This document shows positions 7,929-17,123 of a stretch of 37,303 nucleotides of DNA, piece after piece (position 1 is the stretch's first letter; every line of letters starts with the position of its first letter). Position numbers and translations under genes: made by a program. The stretch is from Candidatus Curtissbacteria bacterium RIFCSPLOWO2_02_41_11 (GTDB taxonomy: Bacteria; Patescibacteriota; Microgenomatia; Curtissbacterales; GWA2-41-24): contig MFBU01000014.1 in NCBI GenBank assembly GCA_001775055.1, positions 184,535 to 221,837 on the forward strand, in the 5' to 3' direction. The notes beneath the pieces were generated by a model. The model saw nothing but the letters and a program-made list of their open reading frames with translations, ran no database searches and was not told the DNA's origin.

Positions 7929-10722
7929 AAAATCAAATCAAAAATTCACCAGAGTTGATGCCCGCGGAGTTGGCCGTAAAATTCCAAAAGTTCCGGCTAA
8001 TCTTTTTGAGCCAGCTTTATCCGAAAATGCCGCTTATATCGCCAATACCCGTTACTCTTTTCGTAATGACAAAGGTAAACCAATTGAAAGTCCAAAAAAG
8101 CTCTTCTGGCGTGTTGCTTATTATATTGCAGCCGCCGATCGAATATATCATGATGCCAAAACACACCGCAAAACTGCCAAGGAATTTTATAAGTTGATGG
8201 CAACTCAACAATTTATTCCCAATACTCCAACTCTTGTTAACAGCGGTAAAGTTGGTCAGTCGCTTTCTGCCTGTTTTGTTTTGCCTGTTGAAGATGACAT
8301 GGAATCAATTCTTAAGACCATGCGTGATATGGCAATGATTCATAAAATGGGCGGTGGAACCGGCTTTTCTTTTTCCAAACTTCGTCCAAAAGACGATATT
8401 ATCGGTACTTCAAAGGGAAAATCCACTGGGCCGGTTGCCTTTTTGCAGGCTTACAACGATGTAACTTCGCAGATTAGACAAGGCGGAGTTCGCCGCGGCG
8501 CCAATATGGGAATTCTACACTATACCCATCCGGACATTCTGCGTTTTGCGGTTCACAAAATTGATGAATTTTCACTGACTAACTTTAATATCTCCATCAC
8601 CGTAACCGAAGATTTTATGGAAAAAGTAAAAGCAGACGCCAAGTTTGTCGAAGACACTGAGCACGGTCGAGGTGCGGATGGCGAACTGGAGGTCGATGAG
8701 ATTATAGAAGAGATTAAAGAGGCATATACAATACGGGATCTTGACCTTAAAAATGTGCGAGTTGAAGAAGCAGTCAGTAAGCTTTATGAGGCGTGCCGAA
8801 CTACCCATAAAGGCGAAGGCTATAATCTTGTTAATCCCCGCACCGGTGAAATTACGGATCGTCTAAATGCCAAAAAAGTATTTGATCTGGTAACCAAATT
8901 AGCTTGGCAATACGGAGACCCGGGCATGGTTCTAATTGATAGGATTAATAATTCCAGGGCTAATCCCACTCCAAACTTAGGTCAAATCGAGGCAACTAAC
9001 CCTTGCGCCGAACAGCCGCTTCTACCCTATGATGCCTGCACACTAGGTTCAATTAGTCTTTCAAAATTTGTCAAAGATGAGGCATTGAATAACTTACCAG
9101 AAGAAAGCTTGTCCTTTGAAGCGCGGGCGTTGGAGGCAATCGATTGGGAAGGATTAAGACAAGCAGTTCACACGGCCGTCCATTTTTTGGATAACGTTTT
9201 AGATATGAATGAGTATCCGGTTGCCGAAATAGACGAGATGACTGCCAAAATTAGAAGGATTGGTCTTGGAGTAATGGGTTGGGCTGATATGTTAGTCAAA
9301 CTTGGTATTGGCTACAATAGTCAAGATGCTTTCTTATTAGCCGAGGAAGTAATGAGGTTTATCCAGAGGGAAGCCGATAACGCCTCTTGTAACTTGGCCA
9401 AAATCCGCGGCGTCTTCCCGGCATTTAAAGGCTCGATTTACGATAAAACCGGTGAGATTCGTCCCAGAAACGCCGCCAGAACCACTATTGCTCCAACCGG
9501 CACCATTTCTCTTCTTGCCGATTGTTCCAGCGGAATCGAGCCTTACTTTGCCCTTACCTTTGCTAAAAACACTATTGAGGGCAAAAGGCTTTTTAATAGC
9601 AACCCTTATCTTTTAAAGGTTCTTAAAGAAAGAGGGCTTGATTCTGAAGAACTGCTTGCCAAAATTGAAAAAAATCGCGGTTCCATCCAAAACATTGATG
9701 AATCCCCCCAAGATCTTAAAAGAGTTTTCGTCGTTGCCGGCGACATTAAACCCGCCGATCATATCCGGATGGAGGCGGCTTTTCAAAAATACACCGACAA
9801 CGGAATTTCCAAGACAATTAATTTTCCCAATGAGGCAACTGTTGCGGACGTTAGAGAAGCTTACTGGTTGACATACGAACTTGGCTGCCGAATGACTACT
9901 ATTTATCGGGATGGTTCAAGAGTTAAGCAAGTTTTGGAAGTTAAAAAGGACAAATCTTATTATGATCAGCTTGCCCCGCACCATCTTAGAGTAGGGTTGA
10001 GAAGTGGAAGTTTTGTTCAAGATGAAAACCAGCCGCTTGTTCCCAAGAAACGACCGACACCTCAAGAGGCTTGGGGAATGCGGGTTCGCAAAAAGGCCGA
10101 TGTCGGTTATGTTTATACTTCTGTTTTTCGAGATAATGACGGTGCACCTGTTGAAGTTTTTGTGACTATCGGCAAAACCGGCGGTTATGTTGCCGGTGCT
10201 GCTGAAGTTACCGGTAGGCTAGCGTCGCGCGCCCTAAAATACGGCGCATCTCTTGAAGAGATTGCATCTGATTTGGTGGGAATATCCTGCGGTACGCCCT
10301 ACGGCATTGGTCCTGAAAGCGTACTTTCCGCCTTTGACGCGGTTGGTAAGTCGCTTATGGAAATAGCTCGTGCCAAACAACTCCAGCTGCCGGTTATTGA
10401 GCAAAGCAATGAGGAACAAGTTGTAAAAGTTGTTAAATCACAACCGTCAACCCAGATAAATGGCGACCCCACCAAAGTCTCTCCAAACGGCCAAAGTCCT
10501 AATGGCCAAATAGTTGCCGACGGCAAAGCCAAAAAGGTCCAGATGACAATACCAGGTGGTATTGAATATCAAATTGATGCTGGTCTTATGCCAGGTATCC
10601 ATGAGGAAAAGATTATTGAAAATAAATTTGTAGTCTGTCCTGATTGTTCAAGTCCGGTAGTCTTTTCGGAAGGCTGCCGCAGGTGCATTAATCCTACCTG
10701 CGGCTGGAGTAAGTGCAGTTAG
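7915..10722 (+). CDS. nrdJ: Adenosylcobalamin-dependent (class II) ribonucleoside-diphosphate reductase
   Basis: 935 aa; NPCAEQPLLPYDACTLGSISLSKF, APTGTISLLADCSSGIEPYFAL, C-terminal zinc-ribbon-like CPDCSSPVVFSEGCRRCINPTCGWSKC. Confidence 0.93.
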   Translation: MRKVKKSNQKFTRVDARGVGRKIPKVPANLFEPALSENAAYIANTRYSFRNDKGKPIESPKKLFWRVAYYIAAADRIYHDAKTHRKTAKEFYKLMATQQFIPNTPTLVNSGKVGQSLSACFVLPVEDDMESILKTMRDMAMIHKMGGGTGFSFSKLRPKDDIIGTSKGKSTGPVAFLQAYNDVTSQIRQGGVRRGANMGILHYTHPDILRFAVHKIDEFSLTNFNISITVTEDFMEKVKADAKFVEDTEHGRGADGELEVDEIIEEIKEAYTIRDLDLKNVRVEEAVSKLYEACRTTHKGEGYNLVNPRTGEITDRLNAKKVFDLVTKLAWQYGDPGMVLIDRINNSRANPTPNLGQIEATNPCAEQPLLPYDACTLGSISLSKFVKDEALNNLPEESLSFEARALEAIDWEGLRQAVHTAVHFLDNVLDMNEYPVAEIDEMTAKIRRIGLGVMGWADMLVKLGIGYNSQDAFLLAEEVMRFIQREADNASCNLAKIRGVFPAFKGSIYDKTGEIRPRNAARTTIAPTGTISLLADCSSGIEPYFALTFAKNTIEGKRLFNSNPYLLKVLKERGLDSEELLAKIEKNRGSIQNIDESPQDLKRVFVVAGDIKPADHIRMEAAFQKYTDNGISKTINFPNEATVADVREAYWLTYELGCRMTTIYRDGSRVKQVLEVKKDKSYYDQLAPHHLRVGLRSGSFVQDENQPLVPKKRPTPQEAWGMRVRKKADVGYVYTSVFRDNDGAPVEVFVTIGKTGGYVAGAAEVTGRLASRALKYGASLEEIASDLVGISCGTPYGIGPESVLSAFDAVGKSLMEIARAKQLQLPVIEQSNEEQVVKVVKSQPSTQINGDPTKVSPNGQSPNGQIVADGKAKKVQMTIPGGIEYQIDAGLMPGIHEEKIIENKFVVCPDCSSPVVFSEGCRRCINPTCGWSKCS

Positions 10723-10725
10723 GCT

Positions 10726-10992
10726 TTACTTAAGTTGTAAAGCTCGGTTTTGTAAAAGCACCGAATACATTAAGCAATCTTCGGCTTTTCGAAGATCATT
10801 TTTTTGCTTTAAAGTTTCTTCTATTTTTCCTAACAATTTAAGAAGCGCCACATTTTTATTTTTTTGCGACTTTATAAGCCACCTTTTGGCCTCTTGATTG
10901 AACCTTTTGGTATTGGCCAAAGAACCCCTTTGAATTGATTGGACAATTCGTTTAAGATCGCTTGACAGTGAAAGCAAGGCTAGTTTTTCCAT
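10726..10992 (-). CDS. Hypothetical protein
   Basis: 88 aa ORF overlapping the next minus-strand gene by 13 nt. Confidence 0.5.
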   Translation of the reverse strand: MEKLALLSLSSDLKRIVQSIQRGSLANTKRFNQEAKRWLIKSQKNKNVALLKLLGKIEETLKQKNDLRKAEDCLMYSVLLQNRALQLK

Positions 10993-11420
10993 AGAATTTG
11001 AAAAAAATATTTCATCAAGTCTTCGAACATTGTTCTTCTAGTCGGATCTTGAATTTCATTACTGAAATTTTTGTCTTGCGGGCGAATATTGATTATTGAA
11101 TTATTATCAACCATTAAAGTTTCCAAATCGATCCCGCCGCCCCAAAGATCAGTCTGTTCTGAACCTTGTTTTAAAAGTTCCACTTCATTTTCAAAATGTC
11201 TGTTGGCACCGGCCGAACAGATTTTTTGACTGATATCTACAACAGTCTTGATGTAAGTTTGAAATTCCAAAGATACCTGAGCCATTTCTTCTTTGGTAAA
11301 TGGTTCTTTTTTGGTAATAATCACAGAGTCAATCATACCAGAATTTACCAGTTGAAAATTCTCTTTGCTTAATTTTTCTCTCATTGTTAGACTGAAATTG
11401 TGAGAAAAGGTTTTATCCAA
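10980..11420 (-). CDS. DUF5674-like protein
   Basis: WGGGIDLETLMVDNNSIINIRPQDKNFSNEIQDPTRR resembles the DUF5674 C-terminal motif; start may be internal ATG (MREKLS). Confidence 0.6.
   Translation of the reverse strand: MDKTFSHNFSLTMREKLSKENFQLVNSGMIDSVIITKKEPFTKEEMAQVSLEFQTYIKTVVDISQKICSAGANRHFENEVELLKQGSEQTDLWGGGIDLETLMVDNNSIINIRPQDKNFSNEIQDPTRRTMFEDLMKYFFQILWKN
11365..11393 (+). promoter_or_regulatory. Promoter TTGCTT-N17-TAGACT, 6 nt before GTG 11400
   Basis: TTGCTT 11365-11370, TAGACT 11388-11393. Confidence 0.6.
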
Positions 11421-12023
11421 CCTTTAATTTTGATAGCATTAGCGTCGATCTTTGTTAGTGGAGTTATCTATTTTCGCTTCAAAAATAAAGGCCCAAACCA
11501 AACGGCACTCGTGGTGTCGTCGTCAGTCTCACCGGACGCATATTCAGGCTGGAAAACATACAAAAACCAAGCCTACGGTTTTGCTATTAGATATCCAGAG
11601 GAATGGTTCGTTAAAGAGTACGGTGACTGGGCAACAGATTTTTTGGCAACCGATTCAAATATTCAAGAAGCATCTCCCTCTGCCATTAAAGTCAGATATT
11701 CAAGATCAACCGATAAAGCTGATCTTGCTGGGTTTGAAAAAATTTATAAAGCCAAGGTAGGAGAAGATATTTACGAGCCACTCGATGTCAAATCAATTAT
11801 TAACAAAAATAAGAATTTTGAAGTTAGTAACTACATGGCAGTCGATTATTTTATAAACAGAAACTTCTCAGCTCTTGAAGGTCCTCGCACCCAGCACAGG
11901 CATATTTATGAAATTAATAAAGATAATACGATCATAAGGTTTTTGGCAACTGCCCAGACAGAGAATGAATTCAAAATATTTGATCCAATTTTTCAAAAAA
12001 TGATGTCATCTCTTAAGTTTTAG
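11400..12023 (+). CDS. Membrane-anchored PsbP-like protein
   Basis: 207 aa; N-terminal TM; YKNQAYGFAIRYPEEWFVKEYG. Confidence 0.55.
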   Translation: MRKGFIQPLILIALASIFVSGVIYFRFKNKGPNQTALVVSSSVSPDAYSGWKTYKNQAYGFAIRYPEEWFVKEYGDWATDFLATDSNIQEASPSAIKVRYSRSTDKADLAGFEKIYKAKVGEDIYEPLDVKSIINKNKNFEVSNYMAVDYFINRNFSALEGPRTQHRHIYEINKDNTIIRFLATAQTENEFKIFDPIFQKMMSSLKF

Positions 12024-12098
12024 CTCTTCCTGATAAGGTTTTTCTTAAAGGCTGCCGCACTCCTATTAACTCAAATTGTGGCTTACAGAAAAGTGCAG

Positions 12099-12827
12099 TT
12101 AATGGGATAATTTTAAAAGCGATTCAAGCACGATTCGAATTGCATTATCTACACCTTTCTCTGCCTTTTTATCATCCGTTAATTTATAAATTGCTTCTGG
12201 GTTTTTCTTAACCAGTTCTGGTGGTTCGGGTGTTTTAACTACTAGGATAGCACCAGCTTTTAAGCCTCTAAGTTTTGACACTAGAAATACTGCAGAACAT
12301 TCCATTTCCGAACTTATAAAACCAATTTTGGATATTTTTATAAAATTTTTCTCAGATTCGTAAAATGCGTCATGTGTTCTATTTAAACCTTTAAAATATT
12401 TGATATTTATATTCTTTGCTGAAGCCTCTAAGGTTTTTATAACTTGAAGATCGGCATTAACTTTTTTGATATCCGGTTGATATTCTCTTGTTGTACCATC
12501 GAGGCAAATTGTTGAAGTGGGAATAACGATATTCCCAGACTCCATTTCAGAAAGTAGCCCACCGCAAGTGCCTAACCTAATAACGATCCTGGCACCGATT
12601 TTTGATAGTTCTTCAACTGCAATTGCCGCACTGGGACAACCAATGCCTGTTGAAACTAACGAAATTGGCATTTTTTTGTATTTAGCATTAGCAATTCTAA
12701 ATTCTCTGTTAAAGCTTATTTCCTTAAAATCTTTAACGTATCTGGCAACCCTGTCGATCCTACTGGGATCACCCGGTAGGATAACAAATTTATTAATTTT
12801 GTTTATTTTTAAATGGGGTTGTATCAC
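12099..12827 (-). CDS. Nucleoside phosphorylase (uridine/purine nucleoside phosphorylase family)
   Basis: ILPGDPSRIDRVARY, VSTGIGCPSAAIAVEELSKIGARIVIRLGTCGGL, SSEMECSAVF. Confidence 0.9.
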   Translation of the reverse strand: MIQPHLKINKINKFVILPGDPSRIDRVARYVKDFKEISFNREFRIANAKYKKMPISLVSTGIGCPSAAIAVEELSKIGARIVIRLGTCGGLLSEMESGNIVIPTSTICLDGTTREYQPDIKKVNADLQVIKTLEASAKNINIKYFKGLNRTHDAFYESEKNFIKISKIGFISSEMECSAVFLVSKLRGLKAGAILVVKTPEPPELVKKNPEAIYKLTDDKKAEKGVDNAIRIVLESLLKLSH

Positions 12828-12830
12828 AAG

Positions 12831-13463
12831 TTATCCTCTTCCTCTCCAAACTTTTTCTTCTTGTCTTTCTCCTTTATTGACATGCCTTGCCGCAACAAAA
12901 AACCAATCGGAAAGGCGATTGATGTACATTTGTGTATTCTTGTTAATAGTTTCTTCCTTACTCAAAGCTACAAGTGACCATTCCGCTCGTCTAGCAATCG
13001 ACCTTGCCAAATGGAGTTTTGATCCAACTTTGCCGCCACCAGGCAAAATAAAGTTTTTGAGCACAGGCAAAGAAGCACTCCATTTATCAATTTCCCTCTC
13101 AAGTCTTATAACGAATGACTTCTTAATTCTCGGCGCTTTGATTTTAATGTCAGCTGGAGTCGCCAGGTCAGCTCCAAGCACAAAAAGTTCAGATTGAATT
13201 CTAAGAAGCTTCTTTACAATCTTCTTATTGTCAGTTATTGTTTGAGCTTGCTCGCCTCGCTGCGAAGCGGGTCGAGAACCACTTCTTGACTCACTGCGCT
13301 CGCTCGAAGAATATTGTTGAAGATCACTGATTATTAAACCGATCAGTGAATTCAACTCATCAACCGTCCCATAAGCGGCAATCCTTGCCGAATCTTTACC
13401 AACTCGCCTACCACCAAATAGGGAAGTAGTGCCGCTATCTCCGGTTTTAGTGTATATCTTCAT
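12831..13463 (-). CDS. PduO-type cob(I)alamin adenosyltransferase
   Basis: MKIYTKTGDSGTTSLFGGRRVGKDSARIAAYGTVDELNSLIG; start set at 13463 (track start 13502 is likely too long) because TATAAT lies 6 nt upstream. Confidence 0.92.
   Translation of the reverse strand: MKIYTKTGDSGTTSLFGGRRVGKDSARIAAYGTVDELNSLIGLIISDLQQYSSSERSESRSGSRPASQRGEQAQTITDNKKIVKKLLRIQSELFVLGADLATPADIKIKAPRIKKSFVIRLEREIDKWSASLPVLKNFILPGGGKVGSKLHLARSIARRAEWSLVALSKEETINKNTQMYINRLSDWFFVAARHVNKGERQEEKVWRGRG
13247..13310. repeat. Palindromic repeat inserted in frame in the adenosyltransferase gene
   Basis: gcttgctcgcctcgctgcgaagcgggtcgagaaccacttcttgactcactgcgctcgctcgaag, translated as SSSERSESRSGSRPASQRGEQAQ; absent from the expected helix-helix junction of this family. 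Confidence 0.6.
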
Positions 13464-13469
13464 GCCAAG

Positions 13470-13475
13470 ATTATA
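13470..13475 (-). promoter_or_regulatory. -10 TATAAT 6 nt upstream of the adenosyltransferase ATG
   Basis: Minus strand CTAATATATAAT-CTTGGC-ATGAAGATATAC. Confidence 0.6.
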
Positions 13476-13527
13476 TATTAGAGCGCTAGCGAAAATATAC
13501 ATCAGAGTAGCGCCGTTTCTAACAGAT

Positions 13528-13556
13528 TTGACAAACCCTCCCCAGTAGGGTAGGAT
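13528..13556 (+). promoter_or_regulatory. csoR-like promoter with embedded CsoR-like operator
   Basis: TTGACA (13528-13533)-N17-TAGGAT (13551-13556); ACCCT-CCCCAGT-AGGGT (13535-13551) fills the spacer. Confidence 0.6.
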
Positions 13557-13561
13557 AAAGT

Positions 13562-13834
13562 ATGTATATGCAAAAGGCAGTCAAACAAAATGCCCTCAAA
13601 AGATTAAAATCTGCTCGTGGGCATTTGGATCATGTAATTTCTTTGGTTGATAAAGAAAAATATTGCATCGATATTTTGCAACAATCCTTGGCTGTCCAAT
13701 CTGCTCTTCGGGCAGTTGACAACGTCATCCTCAAAGGCCATCTTGAGGAACATGTGGCCCATGCTATGCATGGTAAAGATCAGCAAAGGTCGATTCAGGA
13801 AGTTGTCGATGTTTTTGAAAAAGCACGAAAGTGA
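13562..13834 (+). CDS. CsoR/RcnR-family metal-sensing repressor
   Basis: LKRLKSARGHLDHVISLVDKEKYCIDILQQSLAVQSALRAVDNVILKGHLEEHV; C35/H60/H64 ligand pattern. Confidence 0.9.
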   Translation: MYMQKAVKQNALKRLKSARGHLDHVISLVDKEKYCIDILQQSLAVQSALRAVDNVILKGHLEEHVAHAMHGKDQQRSIQEVVDVFEKARK

Positions 13835-13844
13835 GGTGAAATAA

Positions 13845-14066
13845 ATGTTTGCCGACATGATGCGCTGGGGAACTGAGTCAGGACAAAAACTACCATCTGA
13901 TGACCGCTATTTTGGGGGTTATCACCCGATGATGGGCTGGATGGGCGCAAACCCTGGGGCTTTTTGGATCTTTGGGATTTTATGGGTAGCTACATGGGTT
14001 CTGGTAATTATTGTTTTGGTTGCTCTTGCCCGTTGGCTTTGGAAAAAAGGAGATAAGGTTAAATAA
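13845..14066 (+). CDS. Small single-pass membrane protein
   Basis: 73 aa; SD GAGGTGA; FWIFGILWVATWVLVIIVLVALARWLWKKG. Confidence 0.65.
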   Translation: MFADMMRWGTESGQKLPSDDRYFGGYHPMMGWMGANPGAFWIFGILWVATWVLVIIVLVALARWLWKKGDKVK

Positions 14067-14093
14067 CCCTCCTTCGCACAAGGCTTCGGAGGG
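14067..14093. repeat. Palindromic repeat (same family as 32129-32153, opposite orientation)
   Basis: CCCTCCTTCGCACAAGGCTTCGGAGGG. Confidence 0.75.
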
Positions 14094-14110
14094 TAAAGGA
14101 GGTGAATAGA

Positions 14111-14371
14111 ATGAAAGAACAAGCATTTGCTAATGCTTTAGCGGCAGTAACCGGAATTGTCTATGTAGTTTGTTCTCTTTCGGTTGCCCTTTTCCCAGGG
14201 TTTTCCAAAGTGGTTGGTCAAAGTTGGTTTCATGGTATGGACATAGGTCTTATTTGGACTGGAAATGCCAGGGGAAATTTCTTACTGGGGATAATTTCTG
14301 CGGTAATCGGAATGTGGTTGGCAGGTTATATCTTTGCTTGGTTTTACAACCAGTTTGCCAAAAACAAATAA
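14111..14371 (+). CDS. DUF5676-like membrane protein
   Basis: MKEQAFANALAAVTGIVYVVCSLSVALFP...GNFLLGIISAVIGMWLAGYIFAWFYNQF; SD AAAGGAGGTGA favours ATG 14111 over GTG 14102. Confidence 0.75.
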   Translation: MKEQAFANALAAVTGIVYVVCSLSVALFPGFSKVVGQSWFHGMDIGLIWTGNARGNFLLGIISAVIGMWLAGYIFAWFYNQFAKNK

Positions 14372-14436
14372 GGTAGTCAAAAAGAAAAGACTTTAATTGG
14401 GTAACCCAAAAAGGTTACCCTTTGATTAAAAATAAC

Positions 14437-16704
14437 ATGGACAAGAAAGAATCAATAAATCAAAAAGTTTACACCTGTCCAATGCACTCGGAAGTAATAT
14501 CCGATAAACCCAGCAGATGTCCCAAGTGCAAGATAAAATTAATCTTGAAAAATGAATCAAGAATTATGAATCATGAAGAGAAAATGATCACCCATCACGA
14601 TTCACCAGTAACCACTAATCAGAAACCAATCACTAAACTCTACACCTGTCCAATGGATCCGGAAATAACCTCAAAAGAGCCCGGCACTTGCCCGAAATGC
14701 GGCATGGATTTAGTACCAATGGTAAAAAACGATCATGACCATGAAGGCCACTTGGGGATGGAGGAGGATTTCAAAAGAAGATTCTTTATTGCTTTACCTC
14801 TAACTCTGATAGTCCTTATCCTTTCACCAAAAATTCAGGATTGGTTTAACTTCTCAATTCCCCAATTTCCCGGATACAACTTAGTTCTTTTAATTCTGAC
14901 TTCAATTATTGTTCTTTACTGCGGCTGGCCGTTTTACAAAATGGCCAGGGGAGAGCTAAGAAAGAAAAATCCGGCAATGATGACTTTGGTTTCCCTTGCA
15001 GTTTTGTCTGGATATTTTTTCAGCATTGCTGCCACCTTTATTTTTAAAGGTGAATCACTTTACTGGGAGATTTCAACTTTAGTTTTGGCTTTTCTTTTTG
15101 GGCATTGGATGGAGATGAGAGCAGTTCGCGGTGCAACAGGAGCGCTGGCAGAACTTGCTAGATTGATTCCCCCAACAGCCCATTTAATAAAAGGCAATGA
15201 AATTGTTGATGTCCAGACAGATCAGCTCCAAAAGAACGATACCGTTCTGGTTCGACCGGGCGAAAAAATTCCAATCGACGCAGTAGTCATCGATGGCCAA
15301 AGTTCCGTGAATGAGTCTATGGTTACAGGAGAATCAAGACCTGTTTCCAAACAAAAAGGGGATAAGGTAATCGGCGGAACAATTAATAACGACGGTTCAT
15401 TAACTGTTAAAGTTACAAAAACCGGGGAAGAAACGGCAATTGCTCAAATAATGGATCTCATTAGGGAAGCTCAAGGATCAAAACCTCAGGTACAGAGATT
15501 GGCGGATAGAGCTGCCGGGTGGCTTACATATATCGCGTTAATTGTCGGCACATTTACTTTCCTGTTCTGGTTTTTTGTAAATCCCCAAGGGACTGTGTTT
15601 GCAGGCACTCTAGCGATTACCGTTATTGTTATCGCCTGTCCACATGCTCTTGGGTTAGCAATTCCCACAGTTACTACAATAACTTCAACTTTAGCTGCCA
15701 AAAACGGAATCTTAATTAGAGATATGAGAGCTATCGAAATTGCCCGCAAATTAAATTATGTTGTTTTTGATAAGACAGGTACGTTAACTGAAGGAAAATT
15801 CGGAGTAAGTGGGGTTATCGCTCTTGGCAATGAATCCGAAAAAGAAATTCTAAAACTGGCTGCTGCAGTCGAAGTCCAGTCTCAGCACTCAATCGCCCAA
15901 GGAATAGTTAAAGCTGCAAAAGAGAGAAAAATTGAAATCCCGCAAGTCAAAAATTTTAAATCTGTTCCCGGTAAAGGCGCTAAAGGCCAGGTTGTGGGCC
16001 GGGAGATTCTGGTTGGCAATCAAACCTTTTTAAACGAGGAAGGAGTAGAAACCGAACAGTTTGAGAAAAAAATAACCGTCTCTGCCGATCAAACTTTCAT
16101 CTGGGTGGCTCAAGATAAAAAGGCTATTGGCGTTATTGCTTTGGAAGATGTGATTCGTGAAGAATCGAGAAGAGCCATCAAAGCACTGTCTGCAATGGGT
16201 ATAAAAACCGCAATGTTAACCGGAGATAATGAACAAATAGCTGCAACTGTTGCCAAAAAGTTGGGGGTTGATACTTATTTTGCCGAAGTTTTGCCTCAAG
16301 ATAAAGTGGACAAGATTAAAGAACTTCAAAAAACAGGTAATATTGTAGCAATGGTTGGAGATGGAGTAAATGATGCCGCTTCTTTAACCCAAGCACATGT
16401 GGGTATTGCTATCGGGGCAGGGACAGATGTAGCGGTTGAGTCCGCCGAAGTTGTTCTGGTCAAAAACGACCCCCTAGACGTTGTTAAAGCCATAAAGCTT
16501 TCGCAAAAAACCAATACCAAAATGAAGCAAAATTTGGCATGGGCTACTGGTTACAATGTTTTTGCCATTCCTCTTGCTGCCGGCATTCTTTATTCAGTAG
16601 GCATTCTCCTTCGTCCTGAATGGGCAGCTCTATTGATGAGCGCAAGTTCCATTATTGTTGTTTCTAACGCACTACTTTTAGGAAAAGAGAATTTGACAGT
16701 TTGA
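14437..16704 (+). CDS. CopB-type (CPH-motif) copper P1B-ATPase with two N-terminal heavy-metal-binding motifs
   Basis: YTCPMHSE and YTCPMDPE...[48 protein letters not shown] 14437 preferred over TTG 14422. Confidence 0.93.
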   Translation: MDKKESINQKVYTCPMHSEVISDKPSRCPKCKIKLILKNESRIMNHEEKMITHHDSPVTTNQKPITKLYTCPMDPEITSKEPGTCPKCGMDLVPMVKNDHDHEGHLGMEEDFKRRFFIALPLTLIVLILSPKIQDWFNFSIPQFPGYNLVLLILTSIIVLYCGWPFYKMARGELRKKNPAMMTLVSLAVLSGYFFSIAATFIFKGESLYWEISTLVLAFLFGHWMEMRAVRGATGALAELARLIPPTAHLIKGNEIVDVQTDQLQKNDTVLVRPGEKIPIDAVVIDGQSSVNESMVTGESRPVSKQKGDKVIGGTINNDGSLTVKVTKTGEETAIAQIMDLIREAQGSKPQVQRLADRAAGWLTYIALIVGTFTFLFWFFVNPQGTVFAGTLAITVIVIACPHALGLAIPTVTTITSTLAAKNGILIRDMRAIEIARKLNYVVFDKTGTLTEGKFGVSGVIALGNESEKEILKLAAAVEVQSQHSIAQGIVKAAKERKIEIPQVKNFKSVPGKGAKGQVVGREILVGNQTFLNEEGVETEQFEKKITVSADQTFIWVAQDKKAIGVIALEDVIREESRRAIKALSAMGIKTAMLTGDNEQIAATVAKKLGVDTYFAEVLPQDKVDKIKELQKTGNIVAMVGDGVNDAASLTQAHVGIAIGAGTDVAVESAEVVLVKNDPLDVVKAIKLSQKTNTKMKQNLAWATGYNVFAIPLAAGILYSVGILLRPEWAALLMSASSIIVVSNALLLGKENLTV

Positions 16705-16722
16705 TAAAAGAGGTGAATTTTT

Positions 16723-16890
16723 ATGCTTTGGTTTAAAAAGGGAGAAGTCGAAACTGACCCAGTTTGCCTGATGAAGGTGAATAGAGAAAATGCAAAAATT
16801 ACACAAGTTTACAAGGCCAAAACATATTATTTTTGCTCTGAAAATTGTAAGGAACAATTCAAACAAAATCCTGAAAAATATTCATCATGA
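16723..16890 (+). CDS. YHS-domain protein (55 aa; missing from the ORF track)
   Basis: MLWFKKGEVETDPVCLMKVNRENAKITQVYKAKTYYFCSENCKEQFKQNPEKYSS; SD GAGGTGA; ATGA overlap with the next gene. Confidence 0.85.
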   Translation: MLWFKKGEVETDPVCLMKVNRENAKITQVYKAKTYYFCSENCKEQFKQNPEKYSS

Positions 16891-17105
16891 ATAAATTATT
16901 TTTGAGCATTGCGAAAAAATATGCTCTCATATTCAAAAAACATGGCTTTTTAATGGTCTTGAGTTGTCTAGTTCCTATTTTTGCCATTGGTCTTTTTGCG
17001 CTCTTTGGGATCAGTCAAAAAAGTCTTCTCATTTTACTTGTACTAGCTTGTCCTCTAGGACATATTCTTTTAATGAGGGGACATGATGAAAAACATCACA
17101 AATAA
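16887..17105 (+). CDS. DUF2933-like small membrane protein
   Basis: 72 aa; LLILLVLACPLGHILLMRGHDEKHHK. Confidence 0.65.
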   Translation: MNKLFLSIAKKYALIFKKHGFLMVLSCLVPIFAIGLFALFGISQKSLLILLVLACPLGHILLMRGHDEKHHK

Positions 17106-17123
17106 TTTGTCGGACTGGAAAAT

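Noticed and set aside
12517-13197. 226-aa plus-strand ORF
   Set aside because: Shadow of the nucleoside phosphorylase and adenosyltransferase genes on the minus strand, both with clear family motifs.
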